DNA of 64,000 bases from assembly GCA_964034945.1 (NCBI GenBank), contig OZ035963.1, forward strand, positions 62,711,682 to 62,775,681, read 5' to 3'. The translations under genes and the position numbers were made by a program. The notes beneath the pieces are model-generated. The model had not been told where the DNA came from, ran no database searches, and saw nothing but the letters and a program-made list of their open reading frames with translations. Within the stretch, counting starts at the first letter, position 1; every line of letters begins with the position of its first letter. This DNA comes from Chrysopilus asiliformis (lineage: Eukaryota; Arthropoda; Insecta; Diptera; Rhagionidae). Of this stretch, positions 1-12,046 are shown one piece after another.

Positions 1-739
1 ACTAAATCCATGAGGTGGTTGCCACTTATCTAATTACATACGACGAGCTCTACATACGTATTTGCTGTGTATCTGCCGGAATTATGTGTACAGAACGGAT
101 AGATATTTGTATTCCAAGAGGTATAGGCATTTGGTACCAGCAAAAAAATATAATACCTGCATTAGCGCTCTGAATATGGAAGAGGAATCTTTTGGCCAAT
201 TTTTTTGCGTTTTCTTTGCGTTCCGCTTTTGGAAAAAGCCGTTGGTGTAGGGTTGCCAATGGGATTCGCTGTGACCAAGGTTAGGTTAATAGCGTTTTCA
301 AAGGCAACATTTTAGTAATAATTGACGGGAAATTTCAATATCCAGGTGGGGAATCGCATGGTCTCGTGAGAATCCTTGCAATCACATTGAACTTTGGCGT
401 GAAAGGTGAAAGTTGACAAAAATATACAAAACTTCCTTAAATTTCAATTTTTTTTTAAGCTTTTATCAATTTTAATTTTTTCAATTTAGATCGCATTAAA
501 AATAATAAATTTCCTTACTTTATTGAACCGAGACGTTTCGGGCAGATCACGTTCTATCCTTGGTCGCTGGAAGATTGAAGCCAGGCATCAAAACGTTGGA
601 TTGCTCCCTAGATTGGCCCAGTTTAACGGTTCGGAGAAACTATTTTTTTGACAGACGACACTTACGGTATCTTCTATGATTTAAACTTTTAATTAACAGT
701 AGAACCGGATTCCAAGTTTCGGATAAAATGAATCTAGCA
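1..739. other. No gene recognised
   Basis: AT-rich sequence with short chance frames on both strands. I see no exon of PRODH or any other known protein. Confidence 0.6.
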
Positions 740-886
740 TCATCATCATCATCCTCGGCGCTACAGCTCTCGAAGAGCCTCGACCTCCTCAATTGAGGTT
801 TCATAACAACTTCTTCCCTGCTTCGCACCTATAAAGTTTTTACATGGATTGCAAACCATGGATGAATTACAACATTTGTCATATCT
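740..886. repeat. Dispersed repeat, copy 1 (pair at 30180)
   Basis: Shares a block including CTCCTCAATTGAGGTTTCAT, the following CAACTTCTTCCCTG and CCATGGATGAATTACAACAT with 30180-30330. The two copies are about 85-90% alike by eye. Probably a fragment of a retroelement; no protein could be read. Confidence 0.7.
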
Positions 887-919
887 ATTAAATCTTGACC
901 TCCGTTTAAGTTAGCTTCT

Positions 920-1375
920 CGCACTACTCGAAAGGATTGAGCGAGAGACTTCAAATTTTGTATAGTTGCGTTCTTCATAATTGGCTAGGCTAAGTTCTTG
1001 AACGAGCAAAATTGGACCATTCCTTCCTTCCTCGCCCTTACAAACGAAAAAGTTTTTTGCAATTTTCTCGAAAACGGTGAGTAATATTGAAAAATTTATA
1101 AAGGTAAAATGTGTTTAAAATAGGATAAGTCATCCATACACCAAAATCCAATCGGACCACTGTAAACGGAATACTTTTTTTTTCTATTTTCTCGAAAACG
1201 GTGCATGGTATCGAAAGATTTATAAAGATGAAATGTGTTTAGAATATGATTTTACATAACCGTTCCTTACATCAAAATCCAGTCGGACCGATATTTCACC
1301 CCTCTCCCATACAAATGGATTTTTTTAAATAAAAATTTTGTCTGTTCTCATATAGAGTACTTGACGATTGGCCCC
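920..1375. repeat. Dispersed repeat family B, copy 1
   Basis: Reads CGAAAGGATTGAGCGAGAGA, then GGCTAGGCTAAGTTCTTGAA and GCAAAATTGGACCATTCC, and ends near CATATAGAGTACTTGACG. Copies also at 46272-47130, and truncated ones at 17745-17960, 19083-19140 and 22995-23195. In other copies the left part grows into long (CTGT)n arrays. Confidence 0.75.
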
Positions 1376-1499
1376 TGGCAATTGTAACTTTTCTTATGTT
1401 TTTTTAAATGTATTTTTTTTTTCGAAAAAATGTCTTATGAGAACAACACATGATTTTCTTACACAATTTACAGTAAATTTATAAAATATATTTGATTAA

Positions 1500-1868
1500 G
1501 GGCCGGTTTCACCACAAAAAAAAAATCTGTCATGTAAATCGGCGTCGAATCAATACCAAAGCTCTGCACAATATATGCCGGTGATCGTTCTGCACTTATT
1601 CGAGGTATTCGATGTGAATGACAGTATGCGGGTCGCAAAGTACTGTTGCCGAGATGTTGTAGGCCGACAAACTCACCTTGACCCATTTCAGGTTCGATTC
1701 GTCAGGAGAATATTTTATTGTTGATATCGAAGGTGCAGAGAAGGAGCAGAGATAAACAGCGTTCAATTCGGCGTTGATTTCATCATTCGTTTTCTTTTTC
1801 AAAAACAAGTATTTGATCATTGCACGAAATTTGATTTTATTCATTTTTGTAAAAAGTTGACAAGTCAT
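1500..1868 (-). pseudogene. Dead mariner-like transposase, internally deleted
   Basis: On the - strand an N-terminal HTH half (MNKIKFRAMIKYLFLKKKTN, then DEINAELNAVY and SAPSISTIK) is fused directly to a piece of the catalytic region (TVIHIEYLE, then after a stop or frameshift CRTITGIYCAELW and FDADL). These match the SETMAR/mariner transposase, in which a few hundred bases normally separate the two blocks. Stops and frameshifts show it is inactive. Ends of the element were not found. Confidence 0.75.
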
Positions 1869-1965
1869 TTGACGGATAGTATCTACGAAAAAAATATCGC
1901 AAGGCTATCTCTTATCTAGGTCGATTACTTTCCAACCTGCCCTCGTAGGTAGATAAATTTATTTA

Positions 1966-2207
1966 CCACTACCTTGCATACCCGTCGTTGCCGGGTTAAG
2001 TTTCTTCAGGAAGAGCTAAGTTTCGAGATCACTTTACCCCCTGCCCTTACTCCCCCACCTCTCGGGCTACTTTTTAATGGGTCTATGTTGGGGCTGGACC
2101 CCCGACGAACATCTATGCCAAATTTCAAGTCAATCGGTTCAGCCGTTTTTGCGTGAAAGAGGAACATACAGACAGACAGACGCCAACTCATTTTTATATA
2201 TTAGTAT
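1966..2207 (+). mobile_element. Family C element, copy 1
   Basis: Starts with GCATACCCGTCGTTGCCGGG and ends with (CAGA)n, CCAACTCATTTTTATATAT and TAGTATGAT. The same ends occur at 14395-14740, 46594-47074 and 53485-53868. There is no coding capacity, so it is a short non-autonomous element. Confidence 0.8.
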
Positions 2208-4261
2208 GATCGTATAGTGTGTACTACCGTCTTTTTTGGGAGCTTGTCATTTAATTATCTTGCTTGCGATAGCTTTGAGTACGGTTATGAGATATCCAAA
2301 AGTTTCTCTTGTGCATTAGGTAACCCGCAACAAAAAATGATTTTTTTGTTTTGTTTCTTAACGAACAGGAAAACTACTTCATGAAAATTTCATCGTTGAA
2401 AAGGTCTAGACGCTAAAGGGTTAATTTCCCACCCCTTCAGTTTCACGCATCTGACCTTACGTAATCATACTTACGAAAAACTGGTCAAATTATAACAATT
2501 TGGTAACCCCGAAATTCGTCCAATCGACATTCTGCACATGCCCAGCGAAAAAGGCGCGCCTCCCCAACGGAGGCTTGTCGATGGCGATGATCCCCAAGAG
2601 ACGTACGGAAAACCCATGCGAAATGAATTTGACGGATGTCTGAAGATGTGACGTTTGTTGGATTCGCTATACCAAAGCAAAAAACCTTCGTGTTTGATAT
2701 CTTGGCCTTCTGTCTCCAATGAAAATGAATATTCGGTTAATGACTTTGAAAGCAATTAGAATATCATATTTTGTTTGGGTGTTTTATTAAATCGTTGCTT
2801 GCCAATCAATTAGATATGAAATTATCATCCATGCAATAATCAAAAAAGACATCATAATGACCGATTTGACGAATGGATAATAAAATATGGATTCATTCGG
2901 AGCGACTTTCTAATAAATCGTGAGATGTTAGTTTATGATAATTCCAAAAACCCATTGCTTATGAAAAATTTCGCATTCATGAAAATCGATTAAAATAAAA
3001 CGTCGTAAAATGTTCTTATTTAAAAAAAAAAATAAGAACATTTGACCGTCTCGAGAGTGAGGCGCCTACTGGGAATCCTTACGAATCCCAGGCGCTAACA
3101 TTTATCTAATTTGTTTGACCAACGACGTGGATAATTTTGTACTTAATTAAAATCCCCATTTTCTTCGTTAAGGACGTTTTTCGCCTAAAAATAGCTCAAC
3201 GGACATCGTCTAAAAGTATGCAATTTCCCATTGAAATTAGATTTTCCCTTTAGAAAATTTCGTCCCCATTTTACAAGTATTACAAGAGCCATTAGGCTAT
3301 TTTGGTAGCAAAGCGAAGAACTAAAAAAATCAATTCCCGTTTATTTAAAACACAATTCACTTTTTCGTGGCAATAACCTGCGCCACAAGTTATGCAATCA
3401 TTTGAAGGATTCTCATATCGATTGTCTACTCTTCATGTCGTCATTTTAGCCGCTTTATTACTCAACTGACTGCCAAGCCAATGGCGATATCTTATCCATG
3501 AAATTGAATTTATTGCATTTCAATAAAGTTTTTCGCATAAAAAATTGAGACATTTATTGCTTTATTTCAGTTCGGTGGATTTTTTTTGTGCATGAAACTT
3601 GAAAATACTCGTCTCTCAATGGTTTTTAATGGAAATTTGATATTAGCGGCTTCTGTAATTTTCTAAATATCCTCATTTGGGATATTTTGACGTTTTTTCC
3701 ACCAATATTGAATGCTATTTGACAGAAAATGCTTATATTACATTATATCCAATTTTTTGGCTGTTATGGGCGACGAATTATGTAACCTTTTTCTTTCTTG
3801 TCTAGTAGATTTTTTTTATTGATTTCTTGAGCCAATTTGCAGCACAAATAAGAAAGACTCCATGGATTATTCAAACTTCTGACGGGGAATGTCGAAAAAG
3901 TTTTCTGGTGGAGATATTTATGAGAATTCCTGCTCTTCTTATTGCATTACATGTCAAAGTTACATAACATTTTTTTTGGTTATTGCATAAAATTGTACGT
4001 GATTTATTAAAAAGTGAAATACAGTAGGGTCCCGATAACGTAAACAGTAGAGAGGCCAGAGCTAGGGTAACCATATTTTGCTGGAATAAAAAGAGAACCG
4101 AGGGAGGGTGGACATAAGCGAACATCTTGAGCGATTTAAAATAGATTTCACTGTGTTTAATTCATTTTCATAAAACAAAAAATCAAACAAATAAGTAATA
4201 AAAACAAACAAACAAAAATTAGATCGACTCTTAAGCTGTTTGTACACGGTAGCGGAAATAG
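2208..4261. other. No gene recognised
   Basis: AT-rich. A GC-rich patch at about 2530-2620 (AAAGGCGCGCCTCCCC) stands out but encodes nothing I know. The hairpin at 3008 is the other visible feature. Confidence 0.6.
3008..3043. repeat. AT-rich perfect hairpin
   Basis: TGTTCTTATTT faces its complement AAATAAGAACA across a short A run. A small perfect palindrome with no known role. Confidence 0.6.
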
Positions 4262-4942
4262 GTGAGAGTTTCAGAAAAAAAACTGGCAGATTCGGATTCA
4301 CCGGCCCCAAATTACCCAAGAAAAGCCATAATTGAACAACCAAAAACCCGTTTTTCAAGATCATCTTTTGATACCGGTTGGAGATATCGAGTTCTAGTAA
4401 AAGACAAAAGTGTTGGAAATGTCACTGTACTCAACTTTTGTCAGACACAAAACTAATGAAAAACGCTCAGTTTCGGAGCAAACTACAAAACCACGAAATT
4501 GGTGTTCTTAAAAAGCCGCCATTTTGATTTCTTCCGGTTAACGGATTTCCACCAAAACTTGTTGCAGGAGTTTTATCCCTTAAAATCGCAAAAACCAGTT
4601 ATTTTTCGACTGATAAATTCAAAAAATTAGTTTTTAATCATAACAAATGCGCAGTAGCCCTTCAAGCTCTATGGATCACAAAAATACCTTTAAAGCTGAG
4701 CAATTTGGATAATACTTCCAGGAAAGGATAGTTACATTCCAGGACCAAACACGCCTGTAAAATTTCATGGCTCTAGCTCTATTAGGTTTTAAGGAATCTT
4801 GTAGGTACACAGACTGACAGACATTTTTGTAATAATGCTCCAATCGACTCAGGAGTTCTTGGGAAATGATTTTCAGGCAAAATTAGGAGGTCGACACTTT
4901 TTATGATTACAATACTTTATTATACTTCGTATAAGAAAGTAA
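4262..4942 (-). mobile_element. Family A element, partial copy
   Basis: The right end CTTCGTATAAGAAAGTAAAA is the complement of the left end of the full copy at 12047. It shares the internal blocks CTTCCGGTTAACGGATTT and GCTCCAATCGACTCAGGA. The far end is truncated or too diverged to see. Confidence 0.75.
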
Positions 4943-7512
4943 AAACACTGAAATAATCAATCTGAATGATTGTTTTTTAAAAGAATCACGATAATCGCTT
5001 TAGCATAAAAATAAACCGATTTTGAAATTATATCCATGACACATTTTGACGCCAAATTTTGATAAAAATCAGTGCTTAACCGGAAATTTTTTTATCAAAT
5101 CTTTAATTCACAAAATTTAACTCTCGAATACGCTTTTTCTTAGAATTCCCTAATTTTCTTCAAGAAAGTAAGTTTTATCAGAAATTGTTTTGTCTAAAAA
5201 TAGCAATATTTATGACAAATAGAAATTAGTGGAAATTCTTGAGTATAACAGAACAAATATACCAAAAATTCTAATAAATTATTATTTCCTTTGTTTAGTC
5301 GTCTGGTTTTTTATATAAAATACCAAATGATCGAATTTTTCATGAATTAGACTAGAAAAAATGCTGTCAAAAATGATTTTTATTACGGCGCAAATATTCG
5401 AGCCCCTGAGATGACGTGGACTAAAAAATTGGGATGCAAAATTAAAAAAAAAATTCAATGTGTTCTTTAGTTTTTAGCTGGATGTGGCGTTTTTTTTGCA
5501 ACAATCAACCGACGGTGACGAATGTTGCTTCCACAGCTACAAATCAGACGTTTTTACGAGTAAACGATGAGAAGAAAAAACTCAAACACCATCCGTCTTA
5601 TTCTATTCGGTATCCAAATGTGAAAAAAAATCTGAATCTGAATCTTAGTCTGAAACGTCTTACACAACACGTTCGCTACTTTTTTGTCTATTCTTAGAAT
5701 TGCGGTATGGCTAGAGCTTAGGATGGGCAATGGAGGTACACCTTCTTCCTCTGCCACGCTCTATGCAAATACAGCGAATTGCGTTTATAAATTTTGTGGT
5801 TTGCGTTGGATTTACATTACACTTAGATTCACATAGAAATATTACCGGATTTAAGCGGATGAGAGCCAAAATTTACCTCTTTGCGCATGTTTTTTTTAAG
5901 TCGAGGTACTTGCAGTTTATTTTTACCGTTTAGTGGCTTTCGCTTTTCAATTTTCACGGGCGAGACTGTAGAATTTGGCAATAAATTTGAATCACGTTTG
6001 CAATTGTGGGATTTTTTGGTAAAAAATACTTAGCAAGTGCGAATTTTAATCGAAAGCGAAAGGGATAAGTGGTGGCATTTGCCTCCACTTTTACTGGAGT
6101 GGTCTAGTTTTTGTCTTACATCCATTGGATTTGCCTGGTTTGTCATCACATTCACCAAATGTGCACGATTCACCCCCAAATTTTTTTGGATTTGACAAAT
6201 CCCCTCTCCCCCCACCATTTGACAAATCCTCTCTCCACCACCATTTCACAAATCCTCTCTCCCCCCACTATGTTTGCCTATTTTTTCTCCACACCCACCA
6301 TACTCACTCGATTTACCCCCCAGAACCACAATTTTTATCCAAAATTAAAAAAATTAGTCTGTGGAAGAAAACTTTCAGTGTTCCAGGAATTTTATGGCTT
6401 AAAATCGCCCAAAACCAGTTATTTTTCGACTGATAAATTCAAAAAATTAGTTTTTATTAATAACAAATGCGCAGTAGCCCTTTAAGCTCTATGGATCACA
6501 AAAATACCTTCAAATCGGAGCAATTTGGATAATACTTCCAGGTCATTACCCTCCGTACCGGTAGAGACGATTAGCTTAAACTACCTACACACAATCTAGC
6601 TTGGCTGTTAATAATTTTTTAAGCTATTTCGGTTTGTCTCTTCTTCGATCTCATGAAGCAAAAAAAACCGTCTTTGAAGACACGAAATTCCGCCTGCGAT
6701 GTTTGCGCACAGCGCAAAATTCAGTCCAATGTCCAACATATGGGATAAATTTTTTTTCTTGCTATTCTAGATCCCGCCTTTACAATGGAAATATGCGCAC
6801 GTGACTAACAATGTTTGATGACTGTATGTTAGTGGTCGCGATTATCCGAACATAGAATTCATTTCGGTTGGAGGTATTCATCGGATATGAGAGAAAAACA
6901 GGGGGAAAAGTCTGTAATATTATTAAATGGCAGAAAGCAACATTTGCTTTGAAATACGAGAATTGATCTAAAACATTGGCATAATATGAAACAATTATTC
7001 AGATTGATGATTTCAATGTTGTTTTTTGCTCTTTTCTTGCCAATGACGAAGAAAAAACCGAACGGTTACAAGAAATTGCGTAACAAAAAAAAAACTAATT
7101 GGAAGTCTTAGAATTCTTAGGTAGGTTTTACAGATTGGAAATTATGTAATAAATGAATAATGAAAGATTGGAAAGTGAAGATTTTGTACTTGGCAATGAT
7201 TTAAGTTTTCTATAAACTTGTCGTTTTTATTGTTTTGTTTTGCCAATTGATCCATTATTGTGAAAGTTCTGTTTCCGAGCACTTCCCCTGTTTGCGGACA
7301 CTGAGGGAAATCGGTCAGGAAGTATAATTAACTCCCGTTATTCGATTTAACTAATTTTCACTTATACTCCAAAATCAATTCAAAGATACTCCAAAATTTT
7401 ATTCGAATTAAAAGAAAAAAAAAACACTAAAAACAAACACTAAACCATTCATTTTAAATGCATGTTCTTTAAAATAAATGTCTTGCACTTGATTTAAATG
7501 TATCTAAAATTA
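4943..7512. other. No gene recognised
   Basis: Apart from the family A fragment and the pyrimidine-rich stretch next to it (6170-6310), I see only AT-rich sequence. Confidence 0.55.
6391..6542 (-). repeat. Family A fragment
   Basis: Nearly identical (about 94% by eye) to 4573-4723, including TTATTTTTCGACTGATAAAT and CTCTATGGATCACAAAAATA. A pyrimidine-rich stretch (6170-6310) sits just upstream. Confidence 0.8.
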
Positions 7513-8234
7513 TTGGGTGTACAAATAAGTTTCCGCCGTTTGACAAAAGTTGGCACACCAGTAAGTTATGGTTAAAATTGTCAGATGTAAAACGTCATTA
7601 TCGTAAGGTTTGACACCTGTCGCAAACATAACCTTGAAATATTAGTGAATTTTTAGCAGTATAATTTAGTCTTTTGTGTGCGAAAATGTCGTGTTTTGAG
7701 CCGAATAAGCGTCATTTGCGGGAACTCTTAATTTACCGAATGAAAAAAAAACAAACCGAACGAAAGCATTGCTGGGGCTGTCTACCGAACACAATTGATG
7801 AGATTGGGTTGAGCACTTAAGGAAAAGCGCGCCCACTTCTACTCCAGACACGACAAAGTTATTCCTACACGATAATGCTCGTCCACATGTTACGTCGCCG
7901 GTCAAAACCTACCTGGAGACACTGAATTTGGAAGACCTACCCCACTCGGTGTATTCTCCAGACATCGCCCCTTCCGACTACCACTTGTTCAGATCGATAA
8001 TACATGGCCTAGCTGAGCAGCACTTCCGTTCTTACGAAAAAGCCAAAAATTGGGTGGATTCGTGGATAGCCTCAAAAGATCAAACATTTTTCCGACGCGT
8101 TATGCTGCTAGAAAGATGGGAAAAAGTAGTGGCAAGCGATGGACAATATTTTGAATAGAACATAATGTACCATTCTTTCACAAAAAATACGCAATTTTTG
8201 ATAAAAAAGCGGCGGAAATTTATTCGTTTCGTCA
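7513..8234 (+). mobile_element. Internally deleted mariner element
   Basis: Starts TTGGGTGTACAAATAAGTTT and ends with the inverted counterpart CGGAAATTTATTCG, the known mariner terminal form. Inside are both ends of a mariner transposase (7686-8158) with the middle missing. At about 720 bases it is roughly half the usual 1.3 kb. Confidence 0.85.
7686..8158 (+). pseudogene. Mariner transposase relic
   Basis: Starts MSCFEPNKRHLRELLIYRM, the usual mariner N terminus, then jumps to QLMRLG*ALKEKR and, after a frameshift, LHDNARPHVTSPVKTYLETL and YSPDIAPSDYHLF. These hold the second and third catalytic acids of the DD34D triad. It ends ERWEKVVASDGQYFE. The region with the HTH and first Asp is deleted, and stops interrupt the frame. 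Inactive. Confidence 0.88.
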
Positions 8235-8601
8235 GGTCGACGGCGTTTTCTCGTCACTAAAGATGTAAGGGACAAATAACCTGCTGCTATAACCGAATCA
8301 CTATTTTTAAACATTTTTTAACGTAAAAAGCTTTAATTTTAAAAAAAATCACTAAAAAGGAAACAATATTTTTTTTGGTACTGTGCATCAGAAATAAAAG
8401 CGAGATGAAAGCATGAAAAATAAGATAAATATTTATCTCGCTTTTTTTTTGATACACAGAGCCAAAAAAATATTTTTACCTTTTTTAAAAATTATTTTTA
8501 CCTTTTTAGTTTTTGTTTTATCGTTTTTAGTCATTTTGTATTTGATTTGTATGACTAAAAATCCAAATGACGACGAAACCACGCTTGATTATACCTTTTT
8601 G

Positions 8602-8873
8602 CACTCAGAAAAATGGAGGCTAACTCGACGACCTACATACGGCGTAATTGGCCTCGGGCAGGCGCGCGTTCGCCTGCATGTGGGCAAGTAAAACTGAGTT
8701 GACCTGTGGTCGGAGAAATTCTGAAATTAAGCCACCAGCAGGTGAAGTAGGGCATTGGGAGCTGCACGAGTTGACCTTAGATAGGTTAACTCTGACCGCT
8801 AGCTGGCTTACAGACACCTCTGTAAGGTCAGAGTTAACCTGACAAAAAGTTGACCTGGACATTTTTCTGAGTG
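8602..8873. mobile_element. MITE with CACTCAGAAAAATG ends
   Basis: 272 bases bounded by CACTCAGAAAAATG and its complement CATTTTTCTGAGTG. Inside is a second hairpin, GGTTAACTCTGACC facing GGTCAGAGTTAACC. A truncated copy lies at 14273-14392. It has no coding capacity. Confidence 0.88.
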
Positions 8874-8963
8874 TGTTATCGAATATAATATCCTTGATGC
8901 CTTTGAGATATTTTTACGGACTTTTTACCTCTAGAACCGGATTCAGCAATCCCGAGAACCTCC

Positions 8964-9098
8964 TGTAAGGACAAGGGAAGGTCTTTTTAGGGTTACACAA
9001 TTATCCTTTTTCCAAAATTTTTCGGAGATTCTTTTCCGAAAATTTTTGGAAAAAGGATAATTGTGTTATCCTAAAAAGACCTTCCCTTGTCCTTACAG
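8964..9098. repeat. Near-perfect 63-bp palindrome with 8-base loop
   Basis: Arms 8964-9026 and 9035-9098 differ at about three places. The outer end TGTAAGGACAAGGGAAGG is also the core of family D (the tandem block at 47211). Confidence 0.9.
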
Positions 9099-9299
9099 AC
9101 TTCTTAATGCCAGGAGCGGATCCAGCGAAAGCCACTCGATCGATTGGGCTGGTATTTTGATGTACTTCTTAAGGAAAGTATCCAAGGGGGAACCGGTAAA
9201 ATTTGTCCATTTAAATTTTTTTTATAGTGTCAGCCAGATTTTAGGGAAAGACACTTTAATGCCGAATAACAACTCAGGAATTTATTAACCTCAGTGTTA

Positions 9300-11053
9300 C
9301 AATAAAAATAATTTGTATTACAAAATCTTCAAATTGGTTACAAATAATGCTTAGTTAAGTCGCATTTAAATCAAAAATAATTCAAAATCCCAAATCTAAT
9401 CATCGATCTAAAATCTGCTAAATATTCTATCTCTTAGCCACAACATCATTTTGTTCTATTTTATTTCAGGCGTTTAATTGCAATAGACATACATTAAGCA
9501 ATTTCAAATAACAGCAGAACTCATTAGCAAATTTTTGTACCGTGTCCAAAAAAGAAATTGAAAAAATAGCCACCGAAAAAAATTCTTTATTCTGCACACG
9601 TTATTTATCTGCTTTTTCAGATCATCTGATCTTGACTTGACGCAGTGTCAAAAAAAACAGCCGCTAAGAGAAATTTGCGAACTGAAGAATTATTCAAGTC
9701 CATAAAATTCAATAAGTAACAATAAAGTCCATTATTGCATCAACAAGAGCTGAAAAAATGAAAAAAATACAGCATCTCGCTCAGCAACAAACCCGAAATT
9801 AGCATCAAATTTTGACTATAAAACTTTTCCAAGAACCGCACCGTCCACCCGGCCAACGTCACCAGCCTTCGGCGTTATTCACAATTGGAAGCATTTCTCG
9901 GTCATGTTGCCGGCGGCGAATTTTTCGTCACTTTGCTATGAGATTTGTTATCTAAGAAATGTTTTTTTAAATCTCAAAAGGGTTTATGGTTTAAGAAAAA
10001 TAGATAAAATTTTTGATAAAAAATTTAGTGGTTTTAAAAACACTTTTGACTTTACACTCCCTCTCCTAAAAGAAATTTAACTTCTTCTTGCATCTTACAA
10101 AATTTGCCAAATTTGAGCAAATCGCAGAAAGCGTGATCGGCCAAAATTTCCGGCACGAGACGGAATTATGTCAGCAATCTGAAGCTCGTGACGGCTTGTG
10201 CTCAAAAGTCCGCTGATTTCATTGTAATTTTATATCGCGTTTAGAATAAAGAGAGGTGGAAGTGAATTACCCCCTCGTCACAAGTCACTGGGTCAGAGCA
10301 CATTAGCCCAAATTATTGTGATACGTAAATTACTGTCGGTCTGAATACGAGAACGAGCTCGAAGGGGGATACAAAGTAGTAGAGGTAAACTAAAAAAAAA
10401 CTAAAATTGTTACTAATTTGTTGGCTATGATGAAGTTGCGAATGCAAGCCGATCGACTTAATTTTCAACTAGCAGAAAAAACTTATCAAGGTCGACGGGT
10501 AATTTTAGAAAATCCCCTCAAAATCTGGAGCTCGAATGCAACGCGAGCACAATGTATGAAGAGCGGATTTTATGACTATTCGGGGAGTTTATGAATTTTT
10601 GGTTATTTTTAGCAGGTACGAGAAAGATCTGACCATGAAATAACTTGCTTTGAAGTTGGCAGCCTGGCTGAGGTGGTAAACCTCTGTTATCCAAAATCCC
10701 CCCCTCCTTCCGCTAATTTTTGTGGGCCTTACAAACTTTAAATGCAAAAATTTTAAATCTCTTTTGGGAGACCGAGATTTTCAAGACTTTTTTTTGGTGA
10801 ACTGATCTTTGGAGACTCGCAAAAAACTCGAGGTCTCTATTTTTGCGAGGTCCTGATCTCTACGTTGCACGCCATCAAAATTACTAGTAATGGCTATACC
10901 TTTTGGTCCTAAAGTCTTTGAATGAGGCTTCTACACTTGATGGATAGCAGAACCTTACAAATTCCGAATCTAATTTATGGTTTGGAAGGCTTGAAGTGAA
11001 ACTAGTTGGTGTTTTCTATATGCGGTCAGCCTTATAGAATAAAGAGCCGATTT
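9300..11053. other. No gene recognised
   Basis: AT-rich, with a somewhat richer stretch at 9835-9930 and 10100-10380. No conserved exon or splice-bounded frame was found; a PRODH upstream exon was specifically looked for. Confidence 0.55.
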
Positions 11054-11210
11054 TAAGCCCAATTCAGACTAACGATTACGATTACGATTGAGCTTCCTCG
11101 ACTAATGAGAACAAAGCTTTCATTTTCCTATCGTTGAAAGCTGTGATCTAATTGGCAGAGAAGCTTCAATCGTAATCGTAATCGCAATCGTTGGTCTGAT
11201 TTGGGCTTTA
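11054..11210. mobile_element. MITE with long terminal inverted repeats
   Basis: Left TTAAGCCCAATTCAGAC and ACGATTACGATTACGATTG faces right CAATCGTAATCGTAATCG and GTCTGATTTGGGCTTTA. Non-coding. Its right terminus continues directly into the 17-bp tandem array. Confidence 0.85.
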
Positions 11211-11413
11211 GTCTGATTTGGGCTTTAGTCTGATTTGGGCTTTAGTCTGATTTGGGCTTTAGTCTGATTTGGGCTTTAGTCTGATTTGGGCTTTAGTCTG
11301 AATTGGGCTTTAGTCTGAATTGGGCTTTAGTCTGAATTGGGCTTTAGTCTGAATTGGGCTTTAGTCTGAAATGGGGTTTAGTTTGAATTGGGCTTTGGTC
11401 TGAATTGGGCTTT
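11194..11413 (+). repeat. 17-bp tandem array, about 13 copies
   Basis: Unit GTCTGATTTGGGCTTTA. The first five or six units are identical. Later ones change T to A (CTGAATTGGG) and end in more diverged copies. The unit is the terminal 17 bp of the MITE immediately to the left. Confidence 0.95.
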
Positions 11414-12046
11414 CGATATTCTCATTGCGAAAAATATGCGGAAATTTACCGCTGCAGCGACCGAAATATCGATGAAAGTTTGTGCCGGGTTCAGAATGGT
11501 TGGAATCTGGAAATCTTTGTGACAAATGGCATTTTGAATCGCGGTTTTTCGCAAGTAAAACATGCTGTGTAAGCAAAAATAACAGAAAAAATGCGGCGCA
11601 GGCAGATGTTAAAAAAACTTTCATTTAGATAAAAATTCTGCCATCCAAAACCCCCCCCCCCCCCACCCACCCCCTTGGTTTCCGTATTAGCTATAGGCAG
11701 TAGCGTAAACAAGGGGTGGATCAAGAAAATAAAATACTTAAAAATATCACTGCTTTGGTCACAAACCCCCTGGCCCCCCAGGAAAATGAAAAAAATCTAC
11801 TTATCAAGGATTCGAAAGTACTGACGTTCGACTTATCAAGGTTCGACTGTATTTTAGATGACTCAATATAAAAAATCGCCATACTGAAGACAAGTTCGAG
11901 TGGGAATTTTATTTCAGTTTGATAATTTAAATATTTATATTTTGGGTGTTGCACAACAATTATCTGAAACCGGTTGAAACCGGGATTTATTATAACTTAA
12001 TGAGATTGAAAACAAAATCAAGTTTAAGGCAAGAAATCTTTTATTT

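Noticed and set aside
2471..2755. 94-codon frame on the - strand over a GC-rich patch
   Set aside because: No recognisable domain or splice sites; kept only as a note on base composition.
6111..6485. Open frames of 102-124 codons rich in Pro, Ser and His
   Set aside because: They lie in a pyrimidine-rich repeat stretch and run into a family A fragment.
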